NCBI GenBank assembly: GCA_942159475.1
Contig: OW804100.1
Location: forward strand, 7,146,127 to 7,210,126
Length of the DNA: 64,000 nucleotides
Source of the DNA: Sthenelais limicola
Lineage: Eukaryota > Annelida > Polychaeta > Phyllodocida > Sigalionidae
Reading direction: 5' to 3'
The notes beneath the pieces are model-generated. The model searched no databases. It was given only the letters and a program-made list of their open reading frames with translations, and was not told where the DNA came from. The position numbers and the translations under genes were made by a program. Positions 25,701 through 38,500 of the stretch are shown here, piece by piece; the stretch's first letter is position 1, and every line of letters begins with the position of its first letter.

Positions 25701-28700
25701 TCAAAAAGGTGGTCGTCAAAAAGTTAGTCGTAAAAAGTGGGTCGTACAAAATTGGTCGAAATTTAGTTGGTCGAAAAAAAAGGTGGTCGTCATAAAGGTG
25801 GTCGTCAAAAAGGTGGTCGTAAAAAGTGGGTCGTAAAAATATGGTCGAAATTTAGTTGGTCGAAAAAAAAAGGTGGTCGTCCAAAAGTGGGTCGTAAATA
25901 GTTGGTCGAAAAAAAAGGTGGTCATCAAAAAGTTGGTCGAAAAAAAGGTGGTCGTAAAAAGTGGGTCGTAAAAAATTGGTCGAAATTTAGTTGGTCGAAA
26001 AAAAAGGTGGTCGTCAAAAAGGTGGTCGTCAAAAAGGTGGTCGTCAAAAAGGTGGTCGTAAAAAGTGGGTCGTAAAAATATGGTCGAAATTTAGTTGGTC
26101 GAAAAAAAAAGGTGGTCGTCCAAAAGTGGGTCGTAAATAGTTGGTCGAAAAAAAAGGTGGTCATCAAAAAGTTGGTCGAAAAAAAGGTGGTCGTAAAAAG
26201 TGGGTCGTAAAAAATTGGTCGAAATTTAGTTGGGTCGAAAAAAAAGGTGGTCGTCAAAAAGGTGGTCGTCAAAAAGGTGGTCGTAAAAAGTGGGTCGTAA
26301 AAATATGGTCGAAATTTAGTTGGTCGAAAAAGAAAAGGTGGTCGTCCAAAAGTGGGTCGTAAATAGTTGGTCGAAAAAAAGGTGGTCGTAAAAAGTGGGT
26401 CGTAAAAAATTGGTCGAAATTTAGTTGGTCGAAAAAAAAGGTGGTCGTCAAAAAGGTGGTCGTCAAAAAGTTGGTCGTAAAAAGTGGGTCGTACAAAATT
26501 GGTCGAAATTTAGTTGGTCGTAAAAAGTGGGTCGTAAAAAATTGGTCGAAATTTAGTTGGTCGAAAAAAAAGGTGGTCGTCAAAAAGGTGGTCGTCAAAA
26601 AGTTAGTCGTAAAAAGTGGGTCGTACAAAATTGGTCGAAATTTAGTTGGTCGAAAAAAAAGGTGGTCGTCAAAAAGGTGGTCGTCAAAAAGTTAGTCGTA
26701 AAAAGTGGGTCGTACAAAATTGGTCGAAATTTAGTTGGTCGAAAAAAAAGGTGGTCGTCAAAAAGGTGGTCGTCAAAAAGGTGGTCGTAAAAAGTGGGTC
26801 GTAAAAATATGGTCGAAATTTAGTTGGTCGAAAAAAAAAGGTGGTCGTCCAAAAGTGGGTCGTAAATAGTTGGTCGAAAAAAAGGTGGTCGTAAAAAGTG
26901 GGTCGTAAAAAATTGGTCGAAATTTAGTTGGTCGAAAAAAAAGGTGGTCGTCAAAAAGGTGGTCGTCAAAAAGTTAGTCGTAAAAAGTGGGTCGTACAAA
27001 ATTGGTCGAAATTTAGTTGGTCGTAAAAAGTGGGTCGTAAAAAATTGGTCGAAATTTAGTTGGTCGAAAAAAAAGGTGGTCGTCAAAAAGGTGGTCGTAA
27101 AAAGTGGGTCGTAAAAATATGGTCGAAATTTAGTTGGTCGAAAAAAAAAGGTGGTCGTCCAAAAGTGGGTCGTAAATAGTTGGTCGAAAAAAAAGGTGGT
27201 CATCAAAAAGTTGGTCGAAAAAAAGGTGGTCGTAAAAAGTGGGTCGTAAAAAATTGGTCGAAATTTAGTTGGTCGAAAAAAAAGGTGGTCGTCAAAAAGG
27301 TGGTCGTAAAAAGTGGGTCGTAAAAAATTGGTCGAAATTTAGTTGGTCGAAAAAAAAAGGTGGTCGTCCAAAAGTTGGTCGTAAATAGTTGGTCGAAAAA
27401 AAGGTGGTCGTAAAAAGTGGGTCGTAAAAATATGGTCGAAATTTAGTTGGTCGAAAAAAAAAGGTGGTCGTCCAAAAGTGGGTCGTAAATAGTTGGTCGA
27501 AAAAAAGGTGGTCGTAAAAAGTGGGTCGTACAAAATTGGTCGAAATTTAGTTGGTCGAAAAAAAAGGTGGTCGTCAAAAAGGTGGTCGTCAAAAAGTTGG
27601 TCGTAAAAAGTGGGTCGTAAAAAATTGGTCGAAATTTAGTTGGTCGAAAAAAAAAGGTGGTCGTCAAAAAGGTGGTCGTAAAAAGTGGGTCGTAAAAATA
27701 TGGTCGAAATTTAGTTGGTCGAAAAAAAAAGGTGGTCGTCCAAAAGTGGGTCGTAAATAGTTGGTCGAAAAAAAGGTGGTCGTAAAAAGTGGGTCGTAAA
27801 AAATTGGTCGAAATTTAGTTGGTCGAAAAAAAAGGTGGTCGTCAAAAAGGTGGTCGTCAAAAAGTTAGTCGTAAAAAGTGGGTCGTACAAAATTGGTCGA
27901 AATTTAGTTGGTCGTAAAAAGTGGGTCATAAAAAATTGGTCGAAATTTAGTTGGTCGAAAAAAAAGGTGGTCGTCAAAAAGGTGGTCGTGAAAAAGGTGG
28001 TCGTAAAAAGTGGGTCGTAAAAATATGGTCGAAATTTAGTTGGTCGAAAAAAAAAGGTGGTCGTCCAAAAGTGGGTCGTAAATAGTTGGTCGAAAAAAAA
28101 GGTGGTCATCAAAAAGTTGGTCGAAAAAAAGGTGGTCGTAAAAAGTGGGTCGTAAAAAATTGGTCGAAATTTAGTTGGTCGAAAAAAAAGGTGGTCGTCA
28201 AAAAGGTGGTCGTCAAAAAGTTAGTCGTAAAAAGTGGGTCGTACAAAATTGGTCGAAATTTAGTTGGTCGAAAAAAAAGGTGGTCGTCAAAAAGGCGGTC
28301 GTCAAAAAGGTGGTCGTAAAAAGTGGGTCGTAAAAATATGGTCGAAATTTAGTTGGTCGAAAAAAAAAGGTGGTCGTCCAAAAGTGGGTCGTAAATAGTT
28401 GGTCGAAAAAAAGGTGGTCGTAAAAAGTGGGTCTTAAAAATTGGTCGAAATTTAGTTGGTCGAAAAAAAAGGTGGTCGTCAAAAAGGTGGTCGTCAAAAA
28501 GTTGGTCGTAAAAACTGGGTCGTACAAAATTGGTCGAAATTTAGTTGGTCGTAAAAAGTGGGTCGTAAAAAATTGGTCGAAATTTAGTTGGTCGAAAAAA
28601 AAGGTGGTCGTCAAAAAGGTGGTCGTCAAAAAGTTAGTCGTAAAAAGTGGGTCGTACAAAATTGGTCGAAATTTAGTTGGTCGAAAAAAAAGGTGGTCGT

Positions 28701-31700
28701 CAAAAAGGTGGTCATCAAAAAGGTGGTCGTAAAAAGTGGGTCGTAAAAATATGGTCGAAATTTAGTTGGTCGAAAAAAAAAGGTGGTCGTCCAAAAGTGG
28801 GTCGTAAATAGTTGGTCGAAAAAAAGGTGGTCGTAAAAAGTGGGTCGTAAAAAATTGGTCGAAATTTAGTTGGTCGAAAAAAAAGGTGGTCGTCAAAAAG
28901 GTGGTCGTCAAAAAGTTGGTCGTAAAAAGTGGGTCGTACAAAATTGGTCGAAATTTAGTTGGTCGTAAAAAGTGGGTCGTAAAAAATTGGTCGAAATTTA
29001 GTTGGTCGAAAAAAAAGGTGGTCGTCAAAAAGGTGGTCGTCAAAAAGTTAGTCGTAAAAAGTGGGTCGTACAAAATTGGTCGAAATTTAGTTGGTCGAAA
29101 AAAAAGGTGGTCGTCAAAAAGGTGGTCGTCAAAAAGGTGGTCGTAAAAAGTGGGTCGTAAAAAAAGGTGGTCGTCAAAAAGGTGGTCGTCAAAAAGTTGG
29201 TCGTAAAAAGTGGGTCGTACAAAATTGGTCGAAATTTAGTTGGTCGTAAAAAGTTGGTCGTAAAAAGTGGGTCGTACAAAATTGGTCGAAATTTAGTTGG
29301 TCGTAAAAAGTGGGTCGTAAAAAATTGGTCGAAATTTAGTTGGTCGAAAAAAAAGGTGGTCGTCAAAAAGGTGGTCGTCCAAAAGTTAGTCGTAAAAAGT
29401 TGGTCGTACAAAATTGGTCGAAATTTAGTTGGTCGAAAAAAAAGGTGGTCGTCAAAAAGGTGGTCGTCAAAAAGGTGGTCGTAAAAAGTGGGTCGTAAAA
29501 ATATGGTCGAAATTTAGTTGGTCGAAAAAAAAAGGTGGTCGTCCAAAAGTGGGTCGTAAATAGTTGGTCGAAAAAAAGGTGGTCGTAAAAAGTGGGTCGT
29601 AAAAAACTGGTCGAAATTTAGTTGGTCGAAAAAAAAGGTGGTCGTCAAAAAGGTGGTCGTCAAAAAGTTGGTCGTAAAAAGTGGGTCGTACAAAATTGGT
29701 CGAAATTTAGTTGGTCGTAAATAGTGGGTCGTAAAAAATTGGTCGAAATTTAGTGGGTCGAAAAAAAAGGTGGTCGTCAAAAAGGTGGTCGTCAAAAAGG
29801 TGGTCGTAAAAAGTGGGTCGTAAAAATATGGTCGAAATTTAGTTGGTCGAAAAAAAAAGGTGGTCGTCCAAAAGTGGGTCGTAAATAGTTGGTCGAAAAA
29901 AAGGTGGTCGTAAAAAGTGGGTCGTAAAAATATGGTCGAAATTTAGTTGGTCGAAAAAAAAAGGTGGTCGTCCAAAAGTGGGTCGTAAATAGTTGGTCGA
30001 AAAAAAGGTGGTCGTAAAAAGTGGGTCGTAAAAAATTGGTCGAAATTTAGTTGGTCGAAAAAAAAGGTGGTCGTCAAAAAGGTGGTCGTCAAAAAGTTAG
30101 TCGTAAAAAGTGGGTCGTACAAAATTGGTCGAAATTTAGTTGGTCGAAAAAAAAGGTGGTCGTCAAAAAGGTGGTCGTCAAAAAGGTGGTCGTAAAAAGT
30201 GGGTCGTAAAAATATGGTCGAAATTTAGTTGGTCGAAAAAAAAAGGTGGTCGTCCAAAAGTGGGTCGTAAATAGTTGGTCGAAAAAAAGGTGGTCGTAAA
30301 AAGTGGGTCGTAAAAAATTGGTCGAAATTTAGTTGGTCGAAAAAAAAGGTGGTCGTCAAAAAGGTGGTCGTCAAAAAGTTGGTCGTAAAAAGTGGGTCGT
30401 ACAAAATTGGTCGAAATTTAGTTGGTCGTAAAAAGTTGGTCGTAAAAAGTGGGTCGTACAAAATTGGTCGAAATTTAGTTGGTCGTAAAAAGTGGGTCGT
30501 AAAAAGTTGGTCGAAATTTAGTTGGTCGAAAAAAAAGGTGGTCGTCAAAAAGGTGGTCGTCAAAAAGTTAGTCGTAAAAAGTGGGTCGTACAAAATTGGT
30601 CGAAATTTAGTTGGTCGAAAAAAAAGGTGGTCGTCAAAAAGGTGGTCGTCAAAAAGGTGGTCGTAAAAAGTGGGTCGTAAAAATATGGTCGAAATTTAGT
30701 TGGTCGAAAAAAAAAGGTGGTCGTCCAAAAGTGGGTCGTAAATAGTTGGTCGAAAAAAAGGTGGTCGTAAAAAGTGGGTCGTAAAAAATTGGTCGAAATT
30801 TAGTTGGTCGAAAAAAAAGGTGGTCGTCAAAAAGGTGGTCGTCAAAAAGTTGGTCGTAAAAAGTGGGTCGTACAAAATTGGTCGAAATTTAGTTGGTCGT
30901 AAAAAGTGGGTCGTAAAAAATTGGTCGAAATTTAGTTGGTCGAAAAAAAAGGTGGTCGTCAAAAAGGTGGTCGTCAAAAAGGTGGTCGTAAAAAGTGGGT
31001 CGTAAAAATATGGTCGAAATTTAGTTGGTCGAAAAAAAAAGGTGGTCGTCCAAAAGTGGGTCGTAAATAGTTGGTCGAAAAAAAAGGTGGTCATCAAAAA
31101 GTTGGTCGAAATAAAGGTGGTCGTAAAAAGTGGGTCGTAAAAAATTGGTCGAAATTTAGTTGGTCGAAAAAAAAGGTGGTCGTCAAAAAGGTGGTCGTAA
31201 AAAGTGGGTCGTAAAAATATGGTCGAAATTTAGTTGGTCGAAAAAAAAAGGTGGTCGTCCAAAAGTGGGTCGTAAATAGTTGGTCGAAAAAAAGGTGGTC
31301 GTAAAAAGTGGGTCGTAAAAAATTGGTCGAAATTTAGTTGGTCGAAAAAAAAGGTGGTCGTCAAAAAGGTGGTCGTCAAAAAGTTGGTCGTAAAAAGTGG
31401 GTCGTACAAAATTGGTCGAAATTTAGTTGGTCGTAAAAAGTGGGTCGTAAAAAGTGGGTCGTACAAAATTGGTCGAAATTTAGTTGGTCGTAAAAAGTGG
31501 GTCGTAAAAAGTTGGTCGAAATTTAGTTGGTCGAAAAAAAAGGTGGTCGTCAAAAAGGTGGTCGTAAAAAGTGGGTCGTAAAAATATGGTCGAAATTTAG
31601 TTGGTCGAAAAAAAAAGGTGGTCGTCCAAAAGTGGGTCGTAAATAGTTGGTCGAAAAAAAGGTGGTCGTAAAAAGTGGGTCGTAAAAAATTGGTCGAAAT

Positions 31701-33872
31701 TTAGTTGGTCGAAAAAAAAGGTGGTCGTCAAAAAGGTGGTCGTCAAAAAGTTGGTCGTAAAAAGTGGGTCGTACAAAATTGGTCGAAATTTAGTTGGTCG
31801 TAAAAAGTTGGTCGTAAAAAGTGGGTCGTACAAAATTGGTCGAAATTTAGTTGGTCGTAAAAAGTGGGTCGTAAAAAGTTGGTCGAAATTTAGTTGGTCG
31901 AAAAAAAAGGTGGTCGTCAAAAAGGTGGTCGTCAAAAAGTTAGTCGTAAAAAGTGGGTCGTACAAAATTGGTCGAAATTTAGTTGGTCGAAAAAAAAGGT
32001 GGTCGTCAAAAAGGTGGTCGTCAAAAAGGTGGTCGTAAAAAGTGGGTCGTAAAAATATGGTCGAAATTTAGTTGGTCGAAAAAAAAAGGTGGTCGTCCAA
32101 AAGTGGGTCGTAAATAGTTGGTCGAAAAAAAGGTGGTCGTAAAAAGTGGGTCGTAAAAAATTGGTCGAAATTTAGTTGGTCGAAAAAAAAGGTGGTCGTC
32201 AAAAAGGTGGTCGTCAAAAAGTTGGTCGTAAAAAGTGGGTCGTACAAAATTGGTCGAAATTTAGTTGGTCGTAAAAAGTGGGTCGTAAAAAATTGGTCGA
32301 AATTTAGTTGGTCGAAAAAAAAGGTGGTCGTCAAAAAGGTGGTCGTCAAAAAGGTGGTCGTAAAAAGTGGGTCGTAAAAATATGGTCGAAATTTAGTTGG
32401 TCGAAAAAAAAAGGTGGTCGTCCAAAAGTGGGTCGTAAATAGTTGGTCGAAAAAAAAGGTGGTCATCAAAAAGTTGGTCGAAATAAAGGTGGTCGTAAAA
32501 AGTGGGTCGTAAAAAATTGGTCGAAATTTAGTTGGTCGAAAAAAAAGGTGGTCGTCAAAAAGGTGGTCGTAAAAAGTGGGTCGTAAAAATATGGTCGAAA
32601 TTTAGTTGGTCGAAAAAAAAAGGTGGTCGTCCAAAAGTGGGTCGTAAATAGTTGGTCGAAAAAAAGGTGGTCGTAAAAAGTGGGTCGTAAAAAATTGGTC
32701 GAAATTTAGTTGGTCGAAAAAAAAGGTGGTCGTCAAAAAGGTGGTCGTCAAAAAGTTGGTCGTAAAAAGTGGGTCGTACAAAATTGGTCGAAATTTAGTT
32801 GGTCGTAAAAAGTGGGTCGTAAAAAGTGGGTCGTACAAAATTGGTCGAAATTTAGTTGGTCGTAAAAAGTGGGTCGTAAAAAGTTGGTCGAAATTTAGTT
32901 GGTCGAAAAAAAAGGTGGTCGTCAAAAAGGTGGTCGTCAAAAAGTTAGTCGTAAAAAGTGGGTCGTACAAAATTGGTCGAAATTTAGTTGGTCGAAAAAA
33001 AAGGTGGTCGTCATAAAGGTGGTCGTCAAAAAGGTGGTCGTAAAAAGTGGGTCGTAAAAATATGGTCGAAATTTAGTTGGTCGAAAAAAAAAGGTGGTCG
33101 TCCAAAAGTGGGTCGTAAATAGTTGGTCGAAAAAAAAGGTGGTCATCAAAAAGTTGGTCGAAAAAAAGGTGGTCGTAAAAAGTGGGTCGTAAAAAATTGG
33201 TCGAAATTTAGTTGGTCGAAAAAAAAGGTGGTCGTCAAAAAGGTGGTCGTCAAAAAGGTGGTCGTCAAAAAGGTGGTCGTAAAAAGTGGGTCGTAAAAAT
33301 ATGGTCGAAATTTAGTTGGTCGAAAAAAAAAGGTGGTCGTCCAAAAGTGGGTCGTAAATAGTTGGTCGAAAAAAAAGGTGGTCATCAAAAAGTTGGTCGA
33401 AAAAAAGGTGGTCGTAAAAAGTGGGTCGTAAAAAATTGGTCGAAATTTAGTTGGGTCGAAAAAAAAGGTGGTCGTCAAAAAGGTGGTCGTCAAAAAGGTG
33501 GTCGTAAAAAGTGGGTCGTAAAAATATGGTCGAAATTTAGTTGGTCGAAAAAGAAAAGGTGGTCGTCCAAAAGTGGGTCGTAAATAGTTGGTCGAAAAAA
33601 AGGTGGTCGTAAAAAGTGGGTCGTAAAAAATTGGTCGAAATTTAGTTGGTCGAAAAAAAAGGTGGTCGTCAAAAAGGTGGTCGTCAAAAAGTTGGTCGTA
33701 AAAAGTGGGTCGTACAAAATTGGTCGAAATTTAGTTGGTCGTAAAAAGTGGGTCGTAAAAAATTGGTCGAAATTTAGTTGGTCGAAAAAAAAGGTGGTCG
33801 TCAAAAAGGTGGTCGTCAAAAAGTTAGTCGTAAAAAGTGGGTCGTACAAAATTGGTCGAAATTTAGTTGGTC
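19741..33872 (+). repeat. Two tandem copies of a 7-kb satellite block
   Basis: Copy 1 is about 19741-26651 and copy 2 about 26652-33872. The shift is 6,911 bp up to about 21,820 / 28,731 and 7,221 bp afterwards, so copy 2 carries 310 extra bases at about 28,760-29,150. Rare changes recur at the expected positions: AAAAACTGGGTCG at about 21600 and 28511, GTGGGTCTTAAAAATTGG at about 21520 and 28431, and GGCGGTCGTC at about 21383 and 28294. Inside each copy a 1,372-bp sub-block is itself duplicated (23004-24375 / 24376-25748 and their counterparts). Confidence 0.88.
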
Positions 33873-33951
33873 GAAAAAAAAGGTGGTCGTCAAAAAGGTG
33901 GTCGTCAAAAAGGTGGTCGTAAAAAGTGGGTCGTAAAAATATGGTCGAAAT

Positions 33952-35500
33952 TTAGTTGGTCGAAAAAAAAAGGTGGTCGTCCAAAAGTGGGTCGTAAATA
34001 GTTGGTCGAAAAAAAGGTGGTCGTAAAAAGTGGGTCGTAAAAAATTGGTCGAAATTTAGTTGGTCGAAAAAAAAGGTGGTCGTCAAAAAGGTGGTCGTCA
34101 AAAAGTGGGTCGTAAAAAGTGGGTCGTAAAAAATTGGTCGAAATTTAGTTGGTCGAAAAAAAAAGGTGGTCGTCAAAAAGGTGGTCGTAAAAAGTGGGTC
34201 GTAAAAATGTGGTCGAAATTTAGTTGGTCGAAAAAAAAAGGTGGTCGTCCAAAAGTGGGTCGTAAATAGTTGGTCGAAAAAAAGGTGGTCGTAAAAAGTG
34301 GGTCGTAAAAAATTGGTCGAAATTTAGTTGGTCGAAAAAAAAGGTGGTCGTCATGAAGGTGGTCGTCAAAAAGTTAGTCGTAAAAAGTGGGTCGTACAAA
34401 ATTGGTCGAAATTTAGTTGGTCGTAAAAAGTGGGTCGTAAAAAATTGGTCGAAATTTAGTTGGTCGAAAAAAAAGGTGGTCGTCAAAAAGGTGGTCGTCA
34501 AAAAGGTGGTCGTAAAAAGTGGGTCGTAAAAATATGGTCGAAATTTAGTTGGTCGAAAAAAAAAGGTGGTCGTCCAAAAGTGGGTCGTAAATAGTTGGTC
34601 GAAAAAAAAGGTGGTCATCAAAAAGTTGGTCGAAAAAAAGGTGGTCGTAAAAAGTGGGTCGTAAAAAATTGGTCGAAATTTAGTTGGTCGAAAAAAAAGG
34701 TGGTCGTCAAAAAGGTGGTCGTCAAAAAGTTAGTCGTAAAAAGTGGGTCGTACAAAATTGGTCGAAATTTAGTTGGTCGAAAAAAAAGGTGGTCGTCAAA
34801 AAGGTGGTCGTCAAAAAGGTGGTCGTAAAAAGTGGGTCGTAAAAAAAGGTGGTCGTCAAAAAGGTGGTCGTCAAAAAGTTGGTCGTAAAAAGTGGGTCGT
34901 ACAAAATTGGTCGAAATTTAGTTGGTCGTAAAAAGTTGGTCGTAAAAAGTGGGTCGTACAAAATTGGTCGAAATTTAGTTGGTCGTAAAAAGTGGGTCGT
35001 AAAAAATTGGTCGAAATTTAGTTGGTCGAAAAAAAAGGTGGTCGTCAAAAAGGTGGTCGTCAAAAAGTTAGTCGTAAAAAGTTGGTCGTACAAAATTGGT
35101 CGAAATTTAGTTGGTCGAAAAAAAAGGTGGTCGTCAAAAAGGTGGTCGTCAAAAAGGTGGTCGTAAAAAGTGGGTCGTAAAAATATGGTCGAAATTTAGT
35201 TGGTCGAAAAAAAAAGGTGGTCGTCCAAAAGTGGGTCGTAAATAGTTGGTCGAAAAAAAGGTGGTCGTAAAAAGTGGGTCGTAAAAAATTGGTCGAAATT
35301 TAGTTGGTCGAAAAAAAAGGTGGTCGTCAAAAAGGTGGTCGTCAAAAAGTTGGTCGTAAAAAGTGGGTCGTACAAAATTGGTCGAAATTTAGTTGGTCGT
35401 AAAAAGTGGGTCGTAAAAAATTGGTCGAAATTTAGTTGGTCGAAAAAAAAGGTGGTCGTCAAAAAGGTGGTCGTCAAAAAGGTGGTCGTAAAAAGTGGGT
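33952..35500 (+). repeat. Truncated third copy of the 7-kb satellite block
   Basis: 33952-34800 matches 20532-21380 at a shift of 13,420 bp, and about 34849-35500 then matches 29167-29818 at 5,682 bp. The piece behaves as a third tandem copy that lost about 0.7 kb, with private variants (AAATGTGGTCG near 34206, GTCATGAAGG near 34351). Confidence 0.65.
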
Positions 35501-38500
35501 CGTAAAAATATGGTCGAAATTTAGTTGGTCGAAAAAAAAAGGTGGTCGTCCAAAAGTGGGTCGTAAATAGTTGGTCGAAAAAAAGGTGGTCGTAAAAAGT
35601 GGGTCGTAAAAAATTGGTCGAAATTTAGTTGGTCGAAAAAAAAGGTGGTCGTCAAAAAGGTGGTCGTCAAAAAGTTAGTCGTAAAAAGTGGGTCGTACAA
35701 AATTGGTCGAAATTTAGTTGGTCGAAAAAAAAGGTGGTCGTCAAAAAGGTGGTCGTCAAAAAGGTGGTCGTAAAAAGTGGGTCGTAAAAATATGGTCGAA
35801 ATTTAGTTGGTCGAAAAAAAAAGGTGGTCGTCCAAAAGTGGGTCGTAAATAGTTGGTCGAAAAAAAGGTGGTCGTAAAAAGTGGGTCGTAAAAAATTGGT
35901 CGAAATTTAGTTGGTCGAAAAAAAAGGTGGTCGTCAAAAAGGTGGTCGTCAAAAAGTTGGTCGTAAAAAGTGGGTCGTACAAAATTGGTCGAAATTTAGT
36001 TGGTCGTAAAAAGTGGGTCGTAAAAAGTGGGTCGTACAAAATTGGTCGAAATTTAGTTGGTCGTAAAAAGTGGGTCGTAAAAAATTGGTCGAAATTTAGT
36101 TGGTCGAAAAAAAAGGTGGTCGTCAAAAAGGTGGTCGTCAAAAAGTTAGTCGTAAAAAGTGGGTCGTACAAAATTGGTCGAAATTTAGTTGGTCGAAAAA
36201 AAAGGTGGTCGTCAAAAAGGTGGTCGTCAAAAAGGTGGTCGTAAAAAGTGGGTCGTAAAAATATGGTCGAAATTTAGTTGGTCGAAAAAAAAAGGTGGTC
36301 GTCCAAAAGTGGGTCGTAAATAGTTGGTCGAAAAAAAGGTGGTCGTAAAAAGTGGGTCGTAAAAAATTGGTCGAAATTTAGTTGGTCGAAAAAAAAGGTG
36401 GTCGTCAAAAAGGTGGTCGTCAAAAAGTTGGTCGTAAAAAGTGGGTCGTACAAAATTGGTCGAAATTTAGTTGGTCGTAAAAAGTGGGTCGTAAAAAGTG
36501 GGTCGTACAAAATTGGTCGAAATTTAGTTGGTCGTAAAAAGTGGGTCGTAAAAAATTGGTCGAAATTTAGTTGGTCGTAAAAAGTGGGTCGTAAAAAATT
36601 GGTCGAAATTTAGTTGGTCGAAAAAAAAGGTGGTCGTCAAAAAGGTGGTCGTCAAAAAGTTAGTCGTAAAAAGTTGGTCGTACAAAATTGGTCGAAATTT
36701 AGTTGGTCGAAAAAAAAGGTGGTCGTCAAAAAGGTGGTCGTCAAAAAGGTGGTCGTAAAAAGTGGGTCGTAAAAATATGGTCGAAATTTAGTTGGTCGAA
36801 AAAAAAAGGTGGTCGTCCAAAAGTGGGTCGTAAATAGTTGGTCGAAAAAAAGGTGGTCGTAAAAAGTGGGTCGTACAAAATTGGTCGAAATTTAGTTGGT
36901 CGAAAAAAAAGGTGGTCGTCAAAAAGGTGGTCGTCAAAAAGGTGGTCGTAAAAAGTGGGTCGTAAAAATATGGTCGAAATTTAGTTGGTCGAAAAAAAAA
37001 GGTGGTCGTCCAAAAGTGGGTCGTAAATAGTTGGTCGAAAAAAAAGGTGGTCATCAAAAAGTTGGTCGAAAAAAAGGTGGTCGTAAAAAGTGGGTCGTAA
37101 AAAATTGGTCGAAATTTAGTTGGTCGAAAAAAAAGGTGGTCGTCAAAAAGGTGGTCGTCAAAAAGTTGGTCGTAAAAAGTGGGTCGTACAAAATTGGTCG
37201 AAATTTAGTTGGTCGTAAAAAGTGGGTCGTAAAAAGTGGGTCGTACAAAATTGGTCGAAATTTAGTTGGTCGTAAAAAGTGGGTCGTAAAAAATTGGTCG
37301 AAATTTAGTTGGTCGAAAAAAAAGGTGGTCGTCAAAAAGGTGGTCGTCAAAAAGTTAGTCGTAAAAAGTGGGTCGTACAAAATTGGTCGAAATTTAGTTG
37401 GTCGAAAAAAAAGGTGGTCGTCAAAAAGGTGGTCGTCAAAAAGTTGGTCGTAAAAAGTGGGTCGTACAAAATTGGTCGAAATTTAGTTGGTCGTAAAAAG
37501 TGGGTCGTAAAAAATTGGTCGAAATTTAGTTGGTCGAAAAAAAAGGTGGTCGTCAAAAAGGTGGTCGTCAAAAAGTTAGTCGTAAAAAGTTGGTCGTACA
37601 AAATTGGTCGAAATTTAGTTGGTCGAAAAAAAAGGTGGTCGTCAAAAAGGTGGTCGTCAAAAAGGTGGTCGTAAAAAGTGGGTCGTAAAAATATGGTCGA
37701 AATTTAGTTGGTCGAAAAAAAAAGGTGGTCGTCCAAAAGTGGGTCCTAAATAGTTGGTCGAAAAAAAGGTGGTCGTAAAAAGTGGGTCGTACAAAATTGG
37801 TCGAAATTTAGTTGGTCGAAAAAAAAGGTGGTCGTCAAAAAGGTGGTCGTCAAAAAGGTGGTCGTAAAAAGTGGGTCGTAAAAATATGGTCGAAATTTAG
37901 TTGGTCGAAAAAGAAAGGTGGTCGTCCAAAAGTGGGTCGTAAATAGTTGGTCGAAAAAAAAGGTGGTCATCAAAAAGTTGGTCGAAAAAAAGGTGGTCGT
38001 AAAAAGTGGGTCGTAAAAAATTGGTCGAAATTTAGTTGGTCGAAATTTAGTTGGTCGTCAAAAAGGTGGTCGTCAAAAAGGTGGTCGTCAAAAAGGTGGT
38101 CGTAAAAAGTGGGTCGTAAAAATATGGTCGAAATTTAGTTGGTCGAAAAAAAAAGGTGGTCGTCCAAAAGTGGGTCGTAAATAGTTGGTCGAAAAAAAGG
38201 TGGTCGTAAAAAGTGGGTCGTAAAAAATTGGTCGAAATTTAGTTGGTCGAAAAAAAAGGTGGTCGTCAAAAAGGTGGTCGTCAAAAAGTTGGTCGTAAAA
38301 AGTGGGTCGTACAAAATTGGTCGAAATTTAGTTGGTCGTAAAAAGTGGGTCGTAAAAAATTGGTCGAAATTTAGTTGGTCGAAAAAAAAGGTGGTCGTCA
38401 AAAAGGTGGTCGTCAAAAAGGTGGTCGTAAAAAGTGGGTCGTAAAAATATGGTCGAAATTTAGTTGGTCGAAAAAAAAAGGTGGTCGTCCAAAAGTGGGT

